Shown here: piece after piece, positions 10,457-19,063 of the stretch
Layout of the letters: each line of letters opens with the position of its first letter
How positions within the stretch are numbered: position 1 is the first letter of the stretch
Source of the DNA: Alsobacter ponti
GTDB lineage: Bacteria > Pseudomonadota > Alphaproteobacteria > Rhizobiales > Beijerinckiaceae
Assembly: GCF_024294805.1 (NCBI RefSeq)
Contig: NZ_JANCLU010000001.1
Span: 186,001 to 250,000, forward strand
Direction of reading: 5' to 3'
Length of the DNA: 64,000 nucleotides
Notes under the pieces: generated by a model
Database searches by the model: none
Seen by the model: the letters and a program-made list of their open reading frames with translations, nothing else
Told to the model about the DNA's origin: nothing
Program-made: the position numbers and the translations under genes

Positions 10457-12319
10457 TCAGCGCGCCAGCGCGCCGATCTCGGCATTGGCCCGGCGCAGCC
10501 GGTCCGCGAGGCTGGCCCCGACCCGCAGCAGGATCTTGGCGCACAAAGCCGGCTCGCGCCGTTGCAGCGCCGCGAAGGCCTCGCGGGTGAGCATGTAGCA
10601 GCGCACCGGAGTGGCGGCCACGACGTCGGCGGTGCGCACACCGTTCTCGAACAGGGCGAGCTCGCCGAACATCGTGCCGGCTTCCAGCGACCCCAACCTA
10701 TGGTGGCGGTCAGAGCCTTCAACCTTGACGCGAATGTCGCAGCGCCCGGCGACCGCCAAGAACAGTCGGTCGGCCTTTTCGCCCGTTCTGGCCAGAACAT
10801 CGCCTGTTCCGAAGTGTTCCAGAACAAGGTGCCGTCGAAAGACGTCGAACTCGTCGGAGTCCAGCGTGTTCAGGAGGGCGAAGTCCGCCAATTCCACTTC
10901 GGCTTCGAAAGAATGCAAAACTCCGGCGGCTGCCAGGATTGCATCCTCGCAAGCTTCGAGCGCTGCGTCGACGCCATCGGCGAGGCGGAAGCCGGCGAGG
11001 CGCGGCGTCTCGGGGGAGGGCGCCAGCAGCGCCGCCTTGCCCTGCGCCGCAAGCTCTTCCGCCAGCCCCGACAGGACCCTCGCGGCGACCTCGCTCATCG
11101 AGGAAATCCGCCGTGAATCCAGGACGATATGATCGAATGACGCGGCTTCTCCGAGGATCAGGCGGGTCAGCCTCTCGGCGTCGGAGAAGGACAGGTCGCC
11201 CTGGATCTCGTAGACGGCGATGCGATGCGCCGAGCGGTCCAGCGCCTCCGTCTCCCGCTCCCGCCGCGCCCGCTTCGAGCGCACCTCGGACCCCCGGTAG
11301 GCGCGCCGCACGGCGCTCGTCCGCGCGCCCCGAAAATCCAGCAGATGCAGCTTCAATTCCCGGGAGAGGTTAGTACACACCTTGATGCCGCGCCAACTGT
11401 TCCCCGTCTCGTCAAGACGCGGGGAGTAAACTCCAAGTCCAAGCTGCTCGGGCAACACGGCCATGATTCCGCCGCCCACGCCGCTCTTGGCCGGCATGCC
11501 GACATCATACTGCCAACCGCCGGCGTAATCGTACATGCCGCAGGTCGCCATGACGCTGAGAACGTCGCGGGCGAGGTCCGGCGCCAGCACCCGCGCCCCG
11601 GTCAGCGGGTTCACTCCCTCGTTGGCCAGGGTCGCCCCCACAACCGCAAGGTCGCGGGCGGTGACCCGGATCGAGCACTGCAGGAAATACAGGTCGAGGT
11701 GCTCCTCGACCGGCCCGTCGACCATGCCCGCGTTCAACTCCAGGTAGGCAATGGCGCGGTTGCGATGGCCGGTCTGCGCCTCCGACCGATAGACCGCCTC
11801 GTCGATCTCCAGGGGGCGCCCGACAAAGGCCTCGAACATCGCCATGATGCGCGCCAGCCGCGCCTTGCGCCCCTCGCCCCGCACCAGGGCGGTAGCGGCG
11901 ATGGCGCCCGAGTTGACCATCGGATTGAACGGGCGATTGTGCTGCTCGTCGAAGGCGATGGAGTTGAACGGGTCGCCCGAAGGCTCCACCCCGATCTTCC
12001 TGAGCACCGCCTCGCGGCCATGGTCGCGCAGCGCCAGCGCGTACACGATCGGTTTGGAAATTGACTGGATCGTGAAGGGCTTGCGCGTGTCCCCGACCTC
12101 GTGGACGAAGCCGTCCGTGATGGCCATGGCGATGCCGAAATCGCGCGGATCGGCGAGCGTCAGCTCGGGGATGTAGTCCGCCAGCCGTCCCTCGTCGTGA
12201 TCGCGGTAGCGCCGGTGAATGTCCTGCAGGATGCGCTGCACCGGATGGCCGGCGAGAAGCGGCGCGGCGGCGCTCCCGCCCGGGTAAGCCTGCGTGTCGT
12301 CGGCCGTTGTCTGCCTCAT
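10457..12319 (-). CDS. glsA: glutaminase with C-terminal STAS and cyclic-nucleotide-binding domains
   Basis: 620-residue fusion. Residues about 25-325 are a serine-dependent beta-lactamase-like glutaminase (glutamine to glutamate plus ammonia): catalytic S86-x-x-K89 in QSISKP, MVNSGAIA, FLQCSIRVTARDLA, and SGVGGGIMAVLP. Residues about 362-460 form a STAS domain (AVYEIQGDLSFSDAE, HIVLDSRRISSMSE). Residues about 482-600 are a cNMP-binding domain with a phosphate-binding cassette (FGELALFENGVRTADV, with the Arg). Plain GlsA is about 310 residues, so this is the long, probably allosterically controlled form. It lies downstream of the nucleobase operon but has its own 59-bp leader. cNMP control is inferred from domain content. 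Confidence 0.93.
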   Translation of the reverse strand: MRQTTADDTQAYPGGSAAAPLLAGHPVQRILQDIHRRYRDHDEGRLADYIPELTLADPRDFGIAMAITDGFVHEVGDTRKPFTIQSISKPIVYALALRDHGREAVLRKIGVEPSGDPFNSIAFDEQHNRPFNPMVNSGAIAATALVRGEGRKARLARIMAMFEAFVGRPLEIDEAVYRSEAQTGHRNRAIAYLELNAGMVDGPVEEHLDLYFLQCSIRVTARDLAVVGATLANEGVNPLTGARVLAPDLARDVLSVMATCGMYDYAGGWQYDVGMPAKSGVGGGIMAVLPEQLGLGVYSPRLDETGNSWRGIKVCTNLSRELKLHLLDFRGARTSAVRRAYRGSEVRSKRARRERETEALDRSAHRIAVYEIQGDLSFSDAERLTRLILGEAASFDHIVLDSRRISSMSEVAARVLSGLAEELAAQGKAALLAPSPETPRLAGFRLADGVDAALEACEDAILAAAGVLHSFEAEVELADFALLNTLDSDEFDVFRRHLVLEHFGTGDVLARTGEKADRLFLAVAGRCDIRVKVEGSDRHHRLGSLEAGTMFGELALFENGVRTADVVAATPVRCYMLTREAFAALQRREPALCAKILLRVGASLADRLRRANAEIGALAR

Positions 12320-12378
12320 GGTCCCCCTCCTCTCGGCGGAAAGGGACAGGCAAGAAACACGCCGAAGTTGCGCAGCTT

Positions 12379-12807
12379 TTAGTAGCAGCCGCCGGTCGGG
12401 CAGACCTGGCCCGGAATCTTGTTGATCTCGGGATAGGGCATGATCGGCTCCGGCGCGCCCTGCCGGCGCATGCGCGCCTGGTCGCGCTCGAAGTCGTGCA
12501 GGCTGCGCTGCAAGGCCCTGCGGCCGCGCGCATCGTTCATGTCGGGCAGGATCAACGTGTCCTGCGGAGGGGCGGGCAGCGGCGTCAGGGTGCCGGGACG
12601 CTTGCTCGCCGGCACGGTCTTGGCGATATCCGGCTTCTGCCCCTTCGCCTCCTGCTCGCGCCGCTTGGCGATCTTTGCGTCAATGCAATCGCGGTAGCCC
12701 GGCTTGCCCCAGGTGCAGTCCTCCGCACGCGCGGAAGTTGCAGCGGTCGCGAGGAAACCGGCGGCCAGGAGCGCGACCGAGTTGACGCAAAAACGGGCGA
12801 TGGACAT
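12379..12807 (-). CDS. exported protein of unknown function
   Basis: 142-residue protein starting at ATG 12807. Residues 1-28 are a signal peptide (MSIARF..., Ala/Leu core, SARA-ED). The mature part has an early CTWGKPGYRDC pair of Cys, a charged Lys/Arg/Glu region, a Pro-rich middle and a C-terminal CPTGGC pair, which suggests two disulphides in the periplasm. I do not recognise a family. It lies 73 bp after matB and 59 bp before glsA on the same strand, so it could be read with either. Confidence 0.72.
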   Translation of the reverse strand: MSIARFCVNSVALLAAGFLATAATSARAEDCTWGKPGYRDCIDAKIAKRREQEAKGQKPDIAKTVPASKRPGTLTPLPAPPQDTLILPDMNDARGRRALQRSLHDFERDQARMRRQGAPEPIMPYPEINKIPGQVCPTGGCY

Positions 12808-12880
12808 CGGCTTTCCCTTGCTCTGCCCATCAGATAAGCGCAAGGCCGCGCCCGCGCCAGAGGCGGGGCCGATCCGCCGA

Positions 12881-14392
12881 CTACAACCTTGGGGTGAACT
12901 GGTCCCGCAGGACGTTCTTCTGCACCTTGCCCATCGTGTTGCGGGGGAGCTCGGGAACGAAGATCACGTATTTCGGCTGCTTGAACCGCGCCAGGCGCTC
13001 CCTGAGGCCGGCGCGGACGTCGTCCTCCGACACTTCCGCGCCCGGCTTGCGCACGATCACGGCGGTCACCGCCTCGCCGAAATCGGCGTCGGGGACGCCG
13101 ATGACCGCGCTTTCCTCGACGCCCGGCAGGCCGTCGATCTCGGTCTCGACCTCCTTGGGATAGATGTTCAGGCCGCCCGAAATGATCAGGTCCTTGCCAC
13201 GGCCGACGATATGGACGTATCCGCGCCCGTCGATCTTGCCGAGGTCGCCGGTGATGAAGAACCCATCCGGCCGGAATTCGGCGTTCGTCTTCTCGGGCAT
13301 GCGCCAATACCCCTTGAAGACATTGGGGCCCTTGACCTCGATCATGCCGACGTCTTCGGCCGCCAGCTCGCGCCCGGTCTCCGGATCGACCACGCGCAGC
13401 GACACGCCCGGCAGCGGGAACCCCACCGTGCCGGGCACGCGATCGCCGTCATAGGGGTTGGAGGTGTTCATGTTGGTTTCGGTCATCCCGTAGCGTTCCA
13501 GGATGGCCTTGCCGGTGCGGGCGGAGAACTCGCGGTGGGTTTCGGCGAGCAGGGGGGCGGAGCCCGAGATGAACAGCCGCATCCCGGCCACGGCCTCGCG
13601 GATCAACCCTGGGTTGCCGAGCAGCCGCGTATAGAAGGTCGGCACGCCCATCAGCGCGGTCGCGCGGCCGGCCAGCGCCAGAACCTGGGCCGGGTCGAAC
13701 TTCGGCAGGAAGATCATCGTCGCGCCAGCCGCCAAGATGGTGTTGGTGGCGACGAACAGCCCGTGCGTGTGGAAGACGGGCAGCGCGTGGATCAGCACGT
13801 CGGCCGGGGTGAAACGCCAATAGTCCTTGAGAGTCAAGGCGTTGCTGAGCAGGTTGTCATGGCTCAGCATGGCCCCCTTGGAGCGGCCGGTGGTGCCGGA
13901 GGTGTAGAGGATGGCGGCGAGGTCGTCCGGTTCGCGTTCGACGGTCGGGAAGTTCGGCTCCTGGCGGGCTGCAACCTCCGCGAGTGTACCACAACCATGC
14001 TCGTCGAGAGTCTCGACGCGCGCCACTTTCGCCGCCGCCGCGATGGGCGCCAGCGCGTCGCGCTTTGCAGGATCGCACACGAACAGCGACGGCTCCGCGT
14101 CGCCCAGGAAGTAGCTCACCTCCGCCGCCGTATAGGCGGTGTTGAGCGGCAGGAAGATCGCCCCGGCGCGGATGCAGGCGAGGTAAAGCACGAGAACTTC
14201 AGGGCTTTTCTCCACTTGCACGGCGACGCGGTCGCCGGTGGCGACGCCCAGCGCGCGCAGCGCGCCGGCCCAGCGCGCGGTCGCCTCCCACAGCCCGCCA
14301 TAGGTGAGCACGGACCCGTCCGTCCGCTCCAGGAAGGTCCGGTCGTCGGCAATCGTGCAAGCGCGAAGCGAGTCGAAAAGGTGGTTGGCCAC
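12881..14392 (-). CDS. matB: malonyl-CoA synthetase (malonate-CoA ligase)
   Basis: Activates malonate to malonyl-CoA with ATP. 503 residues, AMP-binding superfamily, with ILYTSGTTGRSKGAM (P-loop), YGMTETNMNTSNPYDG and the C-terminal GLNIYPKEVE / PRNTMGKVQKN Lys. The YGMTETNMNTSNPYDGDR-type motif and the VANHLFDSLR start are typical of MatB. I start at GTG 14392, which gives the family's usual N-terminus; upstream residues in frame are not MatB-like. It lies 17 bp after the allantoate-type amidohydrolase in a minus-strand operon, so malonate is probably a product of that operon. There is no malonate decarboxylase or matC nearby. Confidence 0.9.
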   Translation of the reverse strand: MANHLFDSLRACTIADDRTFLERTDGSVLTYGGLWEATARWAGALRALGVATGDRVAVQVEKSPEVLVLYLACIRAGAIFLPLNTAYTAAEVSYFLGDAEPSLFVCDPAKRDALAPIAAAAKVARVETLDEHGCGTLAEVAARQEPNFPTVEREPDDLAAILYTSGTTGRSKGAMLSHDNLLSNALTLKDYWRFTPADVLIHALPVFHTHGLFVATNTILAAGATMIFLPKFDPAQVLALAGRATALMGVPTFYTRLLGNPGLIREAVAGMRLFISGSAPLLAETHREFSARTGKAILERYGMTETNMNTSNPYDGDRVPGTVGFPLPGVSLRVVDPETGRELAAEDVGMIEVKGPNVFKGYWRMPEKTNAEFRPDGFFITGDLGKIDGRGYVHIVGRGKDLIISGGLNIYPKEVETEIDGLPGVEESAVIGVPDADFGEAVTAVIVRKPGAEVSEDDVRAGLRERLARFKQPKYVIFVPELPRNTMGKVQKNVLRDQFTPRL

Positions 14393-14409
14393 GCTGTTCT
14401 TGTCCCTAT

Positions 14410-15675
14410 TCAACCGGAATTCGGCATGGAAGTCGGATCGTTCCGGCGCGCCAGGCGGCGCAGCACGTCGACCAGCACGTCCACGGCGACGCCGGCGTCT
14501 TCCGTGGTGATATGCTCGGCCGGGTTGTGGCTGATGCCGCCCCGGCAGCGCACGAAGATCATGCCGATCGGGCACAGCGCAACCATGGCGAGCCCGTCAT
14601 GACCCGCCCCGCTGGTCAGGCGGATGGGTTGTATATTCCGCTCGGCGATACTTTGTTCGATCGAAGCAACCAGATGTTCCGCGCACTTCGCGGCCGGTTC
14701 GTCATAGAAACCGCGCACTTCGACCGTGACATTCCGTTGCTTTGCGATTTCCGAGAATTGTTCCGAGAGCGCCCGGATGGCGGCATCCCGGATCTCGTCG
14801 CGCGGGCTGCGGCAATCGAGCGTGAAGCGCACGCCGGACGGGATCACGTTCACCGCGCCCGGCTGGAACTGGAGCTGGCCGACCGTGGCCACGAGATCGG
14901 TCGTTTCGCGCGCCAGCCGCTCCACGGCCAGCACCATCTCGGCGGCGGCGGTTCCCGCGTCGCGGCGCAGCGCCATCGGCACGGTGCCCGCGTGGCCGGC
15001 GACGCCGGAGACTTCGACCACGGCGCGGGTCGCGCCGGCGATGGCGGTGACGACGCCGACGGGCGCGCCTTGCGCCTCCAGCACCGGCCCCTGCTCGATA
15101 TGCGCCTCGAGGTAGCCGATCACCTGGCTCGGGTCGCGCCTCAGCGCGGCGATGCCGTCCGGGTCGAGCCCGAACGCGACCAGCGCCTCGCGCAGGCTCA
15201 CGCCGTCGTCGTCCCGGGCGTCGAGCGAGGCGGGGTCGAACAGGCCGGCCAGCGCGCGCGAGCTTGTCAGCGTCACCGGGAAGCGCACGCCCTCCTCGTC
15301 GCCGAAGGCCAGCACCTCGATGGCGAAGGGCAGGCGCTCGCCCCTCTCGTGCAGCCGCGCCACCGCCTCGATGGCGGCGAGCACGCCGAGATTGCCGTCA
15401 TAGATGCCGGCGTTGCGCACCGTGTCGATGTGGGAGCCGAGCAGCATCGTCTTGCCGCCGGGCGCGGCAGCCGGATAGCGGCCGACGACGGTGCCGGCGG
15501 CGTCCATCGCCACCTCCATGCCGGCCTCGCGCATCCAGGCGGCGACCTGGTCGGCGGCCTGGCGATGCTCCGGGGTGAGATAGAGCCTCGTCATCTCGCC
15601 CGGCTGCGCCGTGAAGCGCGACAGCTCCTTGAGCCGCGCCATCAGCCGTTCGCCGCCCTTCGCCCCGTCCGTCAT
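14410..15675 (-). CDS. Zn-dependent allantoate amidohydrolase / N-carbamoyl-amino-acid hydrolase
   Basis: M20-family hydrolase, 421 residues from ATG 15675. Motifs in order: LGSHIDTVRNAGIYDG (metal site; the RNAG form is typical of allantoate amidohydrolase), FGDEEGVRFP, HIEQGPVLE, GHAGTVPM, and LTSGAGHDGLAM near the C-terminus. The family removes a carbamoyl group from allantoate, ureido acids or beta-ureidopropionate, giving ammonia and CO2. Placed between a formamidase and malonyl-CoA synthetase in one operon, it could act on a ureido acid such as ureidomalonate or allantoate. Family is sure; the substrate is inference. Confidence 0.9.
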   Translation of the reverse strand: MTDGAKGGERLMARLKELSRFTAQPGEMTRLYLTPEHRQAADQVAAWMREAGMEVAMDAAGTVVGRYPAAAPGGKTMLLGSHIDTVRNAGIYDGNLGVLAAIEAVARLHERGERLPFAIEVLAFGDEEGVRFPVTLTSSRALAGLFDPASLDARDDDGVSLREALVAFGLDPDGIAALRRDPSQVIGYLEAHIEQGPVLEAQGAPVGVVTAIAGATRAVVEVSGVAGHAGTVPMALRRDAGTAAAEMVLAVERLARETTDLVATVGQLQFQPGAVNVIPSGVRFTLDCRSPRDEIRDAAIRALSEQFSEIAKQRNVTVEVRGFYDEPAAKCAEHLVASIEQSIAERNIQPIRLTSGAGHDGLAMVALCPIGMIFVRCRGGISHNPAEHITTEDAGVAVDVLVDVLRRLARRNDPTSMPNSG

Positions 15676-15776
15676 CCGTCGCCCTCCCGCGCGCCACGCC
15701 GCCCCGGCGGCCACCGTTTATGGCGCGGCCCCGCGCGGCGGCGCAAGGGGCCGCCCGGCCGCCCCGGCCCGCTTTA

Positions 15777-16718
15777 TCACCGCCGGTCGAGCAGCTCCTT
15801 GGCGATCATGCAGTGCACGCCCTTGGAGCCGTTGACGGTCTGGGTCACGTGCAGATCGGCGGCGAGGGAGCAGAGCGTGTAGGCGTCCTCGCGCGACAGG
15901 CCGGCCTTCTCGCCCATCAGCACGATCATGTCGCGCAGGGCGCGGACGACACACTGGTCGAGGTCGGGGTCCATGCCCATGGTGATGTAGTGCGTCGGCG
16001 TCTCGGCGCGCGGGTAGGTGAAGACGAGGTCGTCGCGCAGCACGAACTCGAACGTGCCTTGCAGCGCGGTCTCGATGGCGGTGACGTTGACCTCGCCGTC
16101 GCCCTGCGCGCCGTGGCCGTCGCCGCACGAGAAATTGGCGCCGTCGACGAACACCGGCAGGAACAGGGTCGCGCCGGCGACGAGCTCCTTGTTGTCGATG
16201 TTGCCGGCGAAGGCGCGCGGCACGAGCGAGGTCAGCCGTCCCCAGCCGCGCGGCGGCGCGACGCCCATGACGCCGAAGAACGGCGCGAGCTTCAGCTCCA
16301 GCCCCCAGGGCAGGGTGGCGACATTGCGCTGCGCGTCGAGCGGGATGTGCAGCATCCGCGTCTCGTGGAAATCGTCCTGCAGCGTGCCGGCGAGCGGCCG
16401 GATGACGTTGTAGCCCCAGTCCTGCCGGAGCTGGATGTCCTTGATGCGCACCTCCAGCACGTGGCCGGGCTTGGCTCCTCGCACCGCCACCGGCCCGGTG
16501 AGGATGTGGCCGGGGAGCTGCTTCACGGCGCGCTGGTGAACCTCGTGGATCTCGGGCGGCACGTGGAAGCCGGGGCCGGGCAATTGCTCGGGCGCGCCGG
16601 CGAGGCAGTCGATGGTGACGCTGTCGCCGCTCTCCACGGTGAGCACGGGCGGCAGCGATCCGTCGAAGAAGCCCCAGTGGCAGGTTTCGGCGCTCGCTTT
16701 CAGGTGGTGATGGGCCAT
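15777..16718 (-). CDS. acetamidase/formamidase family protein
   Basis: 313-residue FmdA/AmdA-family amidase (formamide or short amides to acid plus ammonia). Recognisable family features: the start HHHLKASAETCHWGFFDG, HVLTGPVAV-like loop (GHILTGPVAVRGAKPG), GVAPPRGWG and the metal-site-like SCGDGHGAQGDGEVN. It sits between cytosine-deaminase-like and allantoate-type genes on the minus strand (30 bp and 101 bp gaps), consistent with releasing ammonia from a formamide or similar amide produced in the same pathway. The precise amide is not known. Confidence 0.9.
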   Translation of the reverse strand: MAHHHLKASAETCHWGFFDGSLPPVLTVESGDSVTIDCLAGAPEQLPGPGFHVPPEIHEVHQRAVKQLPGHILTGPVAVRGAKPGHVLEVRIKDIQLRQDWGYNVIRPLAGTLQDDFHETRMLHIPLDAQRNVATLPWGLELKLAPFFGVMGVAPPRGWGRLTSLVPRAFAGNIDNKELVAGATLFLPVFVDGANFSCGDGHGAQGDGEVNVTAIETALQGTFEFVLRDDLVFTYPRAETPTHYITMGMDPDLDQCVVRALRDMIVLMGEKAGLSREDAYTLCSLAADLHVTQTVNGSKGVHCMIAKELLDRR

Positions 16719-16748
16719 GGTGTCGATGTGTCCGGGTTGGGGGAAGGG

Positions 16749-18041
16749 TCAGCCCTCGCGGGGCGCGTAGTCGGTGGGGTCGAGCGTGGCCGGACGGCCG
16801 GGCAAGGAGAGCGCGGCGACGCGCGGGGCGGTCTCGGCGATCACCGCGCCGCGCCGGACCACGGCGAGCCGCGTCGCGCGCAGGCGGATCGCCTCGATCG
16901 GGTCGGCCGCCTGCAACAGCACGAAGTCGGCGTTGCAGCCGGGCTCCAGCCCGTAGCCCTCCAGCCGCATGGCGCTGGCGGCGTTGACGGTGACGGCGTC
17001 GAAGCACCAGCGCATCGCCTCGCGCGACGAGAGCTGGCCGACATGCAGCCCCATCGAGGCGACTTCGAGCATGTCGCCGCTGCCGAGCGAGTACCAGGGG
17101 TCCATGACGCAGTCGTGCCCGAACGCCACGTTGACGCCGGCGGCGCGCAACTCGGGCACGCGCGTCTGGCCGCGGCGCTTCGGGTAGGTGTCGTGCCGGC
17201 CCTGCAGCATGATGTTGATGAGCGGGTTGGCGATGGCGTGGACGCCGGCTTCGGCGATCAGCGGGATGAGCTTCGAGACGTAGTAATTGTCCATCGAGTG
17301 CATCGAGGTGAGGTGCGAGCCGGCGACGCGGCCCTGCATGCCGTGGCGCTGCGTCTCATAGGCCAGCGTCTCGATGTGGCGCGACAGCGGGTCGTCGGTC
17401 TCGTCGCAATGAATGTCGACCAGCAGGCCGCGCTCGGCGGCGATCTGGCACAGCGCCCGCAGCGAGGCCGCGCCGTCCGCCATGGTGCGCTCGAAATGCG
17501 GGATGCCGCCCACCACGTCGACGCCCTTGTCCAGCGCCCGGCGCAGATTGTCCGCCGCGCGGGGCGAGCGGTAATAGCCGTCCTGCGGGAAGGCGACGAG
17601 CTGCAGGTCGATATAGGGCGCGATGCGCTTTTTTACCTCGAGCAGCGCGTCGACCGCGAGCAGGCGGTCGTCGCACACGTCGACATGGGTGCGGATGGCC
17701 AGCAGGCCCTGCGACACGGCGAGGTCGCAGTAGCGCAGCGCGCGCTCGACCACGGCTTCCTGCGTCAGCAGCGGCTTCAGTTCGCCCCACAGCGCGATGC
17801 CTTCCAGCAGCGTGCCCGAGCGGTTGAGGCGCGGCAGGCCGAGCGACAGGGTGGCGTCCATGTGGAAGTGGCAATCCACGAAAGGCGGCGAGACGAGCCG
17901 GCCCTCGGCCTCCAGCGTGCGCCGCGCCGCGCCGTCGAGGCGGGGCGCGACGGCGGCGATCCGCCCGCCCTGGCAGGCGATGTCCTGGCCGGTCCGCCCG
18001 TCCGGGAGGGCAGCGTTGCGGACGACGAGATCGAAGGTCAT
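16749..18041 (-). CDS. codA: cytosine deaminase-like amidohydrolase
   Basis: 430-residue member of the cytosine deaminase branch of the amidohydrolase superfamily. Metal and catalytic motifs: VDCHFHMDATLSLG (HxH), HCDETDD, GSHLTSMHS (His) and FGHDCVMDPWYSLG (Asp). Typical reactions are cytosine to uracil plus ammonia, but relatives act on creatinine, isoguanine and s-triazines (AtzC-like), so the base may differ. The ATG at 18041 starts a classic MTFDLVVRNA strand. It directly follows the BMP-type ABC transporter genes, which are likely to import its substrate. Confidence 0.87.
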   Translation of the reverse strand: MTFDLVVRNAALPDGRTGQDIACQGGRIAAVAPRLDGAARRTLEAEGRLVSPPFVDCHFHMDATLSLGLPRLNRSGTLLEGIALWGELKPLLTQEAVVERALRYCDLAVSQGLLAIRTHVDVCDDRLLAVDALLEVKKRIAPYIDLQLVAFPQDGYYRSPRAADNLRRALDKGVDVVGGIPHFERTMADGAASLRALCQIAAERGLLVDIHCDETDDPLSRHIETLAYETQRHGMQGRVAGSHLTSMHSMDNYYVSKLIPLIAEAGVHAIANPLINIMLQGRHDTYPKRRGQTRVPELRAAGVNVAFGHDCVMDPWYSLGSGDMLEVASMGLHVGQLSSREAMRWCFDAVTVNAASAMRLEGYGLEPGCNADFVLLQAADPIEAIRLRATRLAVVRRGAVIAETAPRVAALSLPGRPATLDPTDYAPREG

Positions 18042-18118
18042 GGCGGGCTCCTCGAAAGGCTCTCGGACGGGCTGGCGCGCACGCCGCGCGGCGCGCTCCC
18101 GCGTGGGCGGCGCGGCGC

Positions 18119-19063
18119 TCAGCGCTGGCCGCGAAAATAAGGCTGCATCAGCGCCCGTGGATAGTCCGCCCGGCGGGCCACGAGCAACAAGGCGAGGATG
18201 GAGAGGGCGTAGGGGACCATCAGGAACACCTGGCTCGGCGCCACGCCGCCCGACACGGTCTGCAGCCGCACCTGGAAGGCGTCGAAGGCGCCGAACAGCA
18301 GCGCGCCGAGCAGCGCCTTGCCGGGCCGCCACGACGCGAACACGGTGAGCGCGATGCACACCCAGCCGCGCCCGCCGATCATGCCGAAGAAGAAGGCGTT
18401 GAAGGCGGACATGGTGAGGAACGCGCCGCCGAGCGCCATCAGCGCCGAGCCCGCCATCACCGCGCCCATGCGCAGCGCCGTCACCGACAGGCCCTGCGAC
18501 TCGACCGCCGCCGGGTTGTCGCCGCAGGCCCGCAGCGCGAGGCCGAGCGGCGTGCGGGCGAGGACGTAGCCGAGCACGACGACGAGCCCGATGGCGAGCC
18601 AGGTCAGCGCCGTCTGCTGCGCCAGCACCTCGCCGAGCACCGGGATGGCGCGCAGCGGGCCGGGATCGAGCGGCTGGAAGGGCGTGATGCGCGGCGGGCT
18701 GGTGACGCTGGGAAACGCCACCCGGTAGCCGAAATAGCTCATGCTGGTGGCGAGCAGCGTCACGCCGATGCCGGTGACGTGCTGGGACAGGCCGAGCGGC
18801 ACGGTGAGGATGGCGTGCAGCAGGCCGAAGGCCGCGCCGGTGAGCGCGGCGACGGCGACGCCGCCCCACAGCGACAGCCCCAGATAGACCGACAGCCAGC
18901 CCGCCATCGCCCCCGCCACGAAGATGCCCTCGATGCCGAGGTTGAGCACGCCCGCCCGCTCGCACAGCAGCGCGCCGAGCACGCCGAAGATCAGCGGCGT
19001 GGCGATGCGCAGCGCCGCCGCCCAGAAGCTCGGGTTGGCGAGGATGTCGAGCGTCGCGGTCAT
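18119..19063 (-). CDS. BMP-type nucleoside ABC transporter permease (second)
   Basis: 314-residue inner-membrane permease of the branched family that serves BMP-type nucleoside importers (YufQ-like). Many hydrophobic segments; the family signature GVLNLGIEGIFVAGAMAG is near the start, and GIGVTLLATSMSYFGYR follows. The ATG overlaps the stop of the first permease (ATGA). Pairs with the 356-residue permease to form the membrane channel. Confidence 0.93.
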   Translation of the reverse strand: MTATLDILANPSFWAAALRIATPLIFGVLGALLCERAGVLNLGIEGIFVAGAMAGWLSVYLGLSLWGGVAVAALTGAAFGLLHAILTVPLGLSQHVTGIGVTLLATSMSYFGYRVAFPSVTSPPRITPFQPLDPGPLRAIPVLGEVLAQQTALTWLAIGLVVVLGYVLARTPLGLALRACGDNPAAVESQGLSVTALRMGAVMAGSALMALGGAFLTMSAFNAFFFGMIGGRGWVCIALTVFASWRPGKALLGALLFGAFDAFQVRLQTVSGGVAPSQVFLMVPYALSILALLLVARRADYPRALMQPYFRGQR

